A stretch of DNA of 15,368 bases, from the NCBI GenBank assembly GCA_021157745.1, contig JAGGWA010000092.1, forward strand, positions 1 through 15,368, read 5' to 3'. The DNA comes from Thermoplasmata archaeon (GTDB lineage Archaea > Thermoplasmatota > E2 > UBA202 > JdFR-43). Positions 13,149-15,368 of this stretch are shown here, piece after piece. The notes below the pieces were generated by a model that saw only the letters and a program-made list of their open reading frames with translations, was not told where the DNA came from and made no database searches. Positions within the stretch are counted from its first letter, which is position 1; each line of letters begins with the position of its first letter. The position numbers and the translations under genes were made by a program.

Positions 13149-14281
13149 ATCAATCTTAGCAATGGAAGGAAAATCATGTTCAATAATGATGGAAGCATTT
13201 TTATTCCAAGCCATATCGCCACAGGATAGCCAATGCAATTTCCTATGGTTTTCCCGATGTTATCAAGTCCAAAAAATGAGAGTAACGATGAGATTGCAAG
13301 CCTCGATGGGAATGCAATCAATGCGATTATCTCCATGTATGGCGTAATGATGAAAATCATTGTTAAGATTGTTTTTAAATTTGCATTCAGAATGGAATGG
13401 AAAAAGCTTACGCCAAATATTACCGTTGCCTGCTTTTCCCATAGATAAAATGTGATTGCTATGAAAAGCAATGAAATTATTGCTGGAATGCCTGCAAATT
13501 TTTTATCAAATTCTCTCTCTTTTTTGATGAATAACGAGGCTATGAAAATGGCTATTGCAACAACCCATATGTATATGAGCTTGTATGGAACCGGGAATGC
13601 ACCTATTTTTATCTCCTTTTCCTTTTCAAAAAATTTCTTATTTTTTATGATTAAATATGAGTCACCATAAAATTTTTTTTCCTTATATTCTCCAGAGCCT
13701 CTGAAAATGAGCTCGCTTTTGTTAAATTTCATTTCGTCTATACTTCCATTGCCATTTATGTAAAAAATGCTATCCATGGGAATAGGGAGTAAATCAATTA
13801 AATTTGTTATCCTTTCAACACCTTCTGTGCTTACGTTTTTTAAAAAATCTTGAATATTTTCATTGCTTCTAAAAAATGAAATGTTTGCTGATGAAAAATT
13901 CAAAATGCATTGTCCTTCAATCCTTACAGAATGCTTTCCGTAACTTTCATTTTCATCTATTTTCATAACACCAGTTGCATTGAAATATGCATTTTTGCAG
14001 TATGCCTTTTCATCGATGCATAAAACAGAAGGCAAATAAAAATAGCCCTTGCCTTCAAAACCAGCATAACTTACATTTTCTCCATTTATTGTTGAATTGG
14101 TAGCATAAAAACAGAAGCTTCCATTTCCTTTCATGCCTCCATAGAATGTTATGCTCGGGCTGGAAACAACAATCTTATGTTTGCTGGCAATATCAATTCC
14201 GTGCGGAAATGTGGCAACAAAAGCTGAGAAAGCTATCAATGAAAATATTGCCACAAGGAATGTTATCGAGGAAGATTTCAT
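13145..14281 (-). CDS. Membrane protein with glycosylatable extracellular domain and C-terminal helices
   Basis: I do not recognise a named family with certainty in this 378-residue protein. It has an N-terminal hydrophobic segment (7-25, signal peptide or anchor). A beta-rich extracellular domain follows (about 35-225) with ten N-x-S/T sequons (N53, 62, 69, 101, 111, 128, 133, 149, 178, 187) and four cysteines (57, 88, 95, 125) that could pair. The C-terminal third has about four to five membrane segments (roughly 234-252, 264-282, 303-325 and 345-375), which faintly recalls Yip1-type membrane domains; that resemblance is only an impression. It is the first gene of the operon, and its stop overlaps the phosphoesterase start by 4 nt (ATGA). 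A box A-like stretch lies about 25 nt upstream of the ATG. The link between a surface protein and phosphoesterase, serA and arcS is not obvious. Confidence 0.78.
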   Translation of the reverse strand: MKSSSITFLVAIFSLIAFSAFVATFPHGIDIASKHKIVVSSPSITFYGGMKGNGSFCFYATNSTINGENVSYAGFEGKGYFYLPSVLCIDEKAYCKNAYFNATGVMKIDENESYGKHSVRIEGQCILNFSSANISFFRSNENIQDFLKNVSTEGVERITNLIDLLPIPMDSIFYINGNGSIDEMKFNKSELIFRGSGEYKEKKFYGDSYLIIKNKKFFEKEKEIKIGAFPVPYKLIYIWVVAIAIFIASLFIKKEREFDKKFAGIPAIISLLFIAITFYLWEKQATVIFGVSFFHSILNANLKTILTMIFIITPYMEIIALIAFPSRLAISSLLSFFGLDNIGKTIGNCIGYPVAIWLGIKMLPSLLNMIFLPLLRLI

Positions 14282-14369
14282 AAGATTAAATAAACCGATT
14301 TTTTTAAATCTTTATGATTAATTTTGAAAAGCCACACAACTTTTAAGTATATCTATTTTATATCCAAGC
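14282..14369. promoter_or_regulatory. Divergent promoter region
   Basis: These 88 bases separate two divergent genes. Toward the minus-strand operon, GATTTAAAAA (box around 14302-14310) is about 25 nt before the ATG at 14281. Toward the aminotransferase, TTTTAAGTATA (14341-14351) is about 24 nt before the ATG at 14370. Both spacings fit leaderless transcripts. No further conserved structure was seen. Confidence 0.5.
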
Positions 14370-15368
14370 ATGAGGCATTTAAAGTTGTTTACCCCAGGCC
14401 CTATAGAGGTAAGAGAAGAAATTTTGCAGGCGCTGGCGACGCCCCAAATACATCATCGCTCAAAGGAATTTTCTGATCTATATGCGGAAATTCAGCCCAA
14501 ACTGCAGCAATTGCTATACACAAAAAACCCTGTTTTTATATTCGCCTCCTCCGCCACAGGCGCCATGGAGGCAGCCGTAATAAATGGAGTCAAAAAGAAA
14601 TGCCTTAATCTTGTGAATGGTGCATTCTCCAACAGGTGGCATGAAATAACCACGATGAATGGAATCCCTGCTGACAAGCTCGAGGTAGAGTGGGGCAAGG
14701 CAATAAAGCCCGAGATGGTTAAGGAAAAGCTGGATACTGGCGAATATGATGCCGTCACCCTCGTTTTCAATGAAACATCCACTGGTGTCATGAATCCCCT
14801 GAAAGAGATTGCAGAAGTTGTAAAGCAATATGATGATGTTTTTCTGTTTGTCGACGCCGTTTCTGCCATGGCAGGCGTGAAGATAGAGGTGGATAAGCTT
14901 GGCATAGACATGTGTCTCGCTGGAATGCAAAAATGCTTTGGATTGCCATCCGGAATTGCAGTGGCATCGATAAGCGAGCGCTTGCTTGAGAGAGCAAAGG
15001 AGGTTAATCGAGGCTTTTATTTCAATTTGCCACGCCTTTATAAATATCATTTGAAGAATCAAACGATGGTGACGCCGCCCATTCCGCATTTATTTGCACT
15101 GAACATGCAGCTCGATTACATTTTGAATGAGGAGGGCTTGGAAAATAGATTTGCGAGACATGAAAAGATGGCCAAAATAGTGCAGGATTGGGCGAGAAAA
15201 TATTTTGATATATTTGCCGAGGAAGGCTATGAATCAAAAACACTAACATGCATTGAAAATACTCGCAACATTTCAGTGGCGGATTTAAATAAAGAGCTTG
15301 CAAAACATTATGTAAGGATATCGAATGGATATGGAAAACTTAAGGAAAAAACATTCAGGATAGCTCAT
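14370..15368 (+). CDS. Class V aminotransferase, serine-pyruvate/alanine-glyoxylate type (partial at 3' end)
   Basis: The ATG at 14370 opens a frame of 333 codons that runs off the window with no stop; the family is usually about 380 residues, so some 45 are missing. Key features are the N-terminal LFTPGPIEVREEI (6-18), SSATGAMEAAV (60-70) for the cofactor phosphate, Asp162 in FVDAVSAMAGV for the pyridine nitrogen, the Schiff-base Lys188 in GMQKCFGLPSG (185-195) and Arg330 in KTFRIAH, which binds the substrate carboxylate. Members convert serine, alanine or phosphoserine with glyoxylate, pyruvate or phosphohydroxypyruvate. In methanogens a member of this group serves as the phosphoserine aminotransferase. 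With serA nearby, a role in the second step of serine synthesis is plausible but inferred. A TATA box lies about 24 nt upstream. Codon use is somewhat more mixed, with more GCC and GGC, than in the neighbours. Confidence 0.9.
   Translation, partial: MRHLKLFTPGPIEVREEILQALATPQIHHRSKEFSDLYAEIQPKLQQLLYTKNPVFIFASSATGAMEAAVINGVKKKCLNLVNGAFSNRWHEITTMNGIPADKLEVEWGKAIKPEMVKEKLDTGEYDAVTLVFNETSTGVMNPLKEIAEVVKQYDDVFLFVDAVSAMAGVKIEVDKLGIDMCLAGMQKCFGLPSGIAVASISERLLERAKEVNRGFYFNLPRLYKYHLKNQTMVTPPIPHLFALNMQLDYILNEEGLENRFARHEKMAKIVQDWARKYFDIFAEEGYESKTLTCIENTRNISVADLNKELAKHYVRISNGYGKLKEKTFRIAH

Noticed and set aside
13149..13238. Upstream ATG at 13238 for the phosphoesterase
   Set aside because: It would overlap the preceding gene by 94 nt; the ATG at 13148 gives a 4-nt ATGA overlap and the usual family N-terminus.

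Overview
The window looks like a gene-dense, AT-rich archaeal chromosome segment, probably from a euryarchaeon. An uncultured Thermoplasmata-type lineage would fit but cannot be proven here. The archaeal markers are an archaeosine synthase (ArcS), a presenilin/signal-peptide-peptidase homologue, an SbcD-related archaeal phosphoesterase, archaeal-style LeuC/HacA and NadA proteins, and TATA-like boxes lying about 22-26 nt upstream of start codons, which suggests leaderless mRNAs. Fourteen genes fill almost all of the sequence. No stretch above 300 bases lacks a gene, and I see no rRNA, tRNA, CRISPR or insertion sequence.

Layout: (1) 1-2215 is a membrane-protease block. It holds the C-terminal part of a membrane-tailed phospholipase D-like protein, a rhomboid serine protease with a C-terminal zinc ribbon, and, convergent and overlapping the rhomboid 3' end, a presenilin-type aspartyl protease. 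(2) 2297-4995 is a two-gene operon of a citrate lyase alpha subunit (CitF) homologue and an aconitase-superfamily large subunit (LeuC/HacA type), with none of the usual partner subunits in view. (3) 5033-5929 is quinolinate synthase NadA on its own promoter. (4) 5926-9688, minus strand, holds in transcription order a secreted PKD/jelly-roll/caspase-like cysteine protease with an EF-hand, a single-pass surface beta-sandwich protein, and an SHMT-family enzyme. (5) 9729-14281, minus strand, is a tightly coupled operon of a glycosylatable membrane protein, an SbcD-like phosphoesterase, D-3-phosphoglycerate dehydrogenase (SerA), and ArcS. (6) From 14370 to the end runs a class V aminotransferase of the serine/alanine-glyoxylate type, cut by the window edge.

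Functional threads: SerA, the class V aminotransferase and the SHMT homologue could together form a phosphorylated serine/glycine route, although no phosphoserine phosphatase is visible. Three unrelated proteases that act in or outside the membrane (rhomboid, presenilin-like, caspase-like), together with several anchored or secreted beta-rich proteins, point to active cell-surface protein processing.

Most genes belong to known families, and I found no clear-cut new defence or mobile system. The points most worth a second look are the tail-to-tail pair of intramembrane proteases next to a membrane-tailed PLD protein, the orphan CitF/LeuC-type operon, the unusual SHMT variant, and short GC-rich islands with flipped third-position usage over conserved motifs in an otherwise AT-rich sequence.
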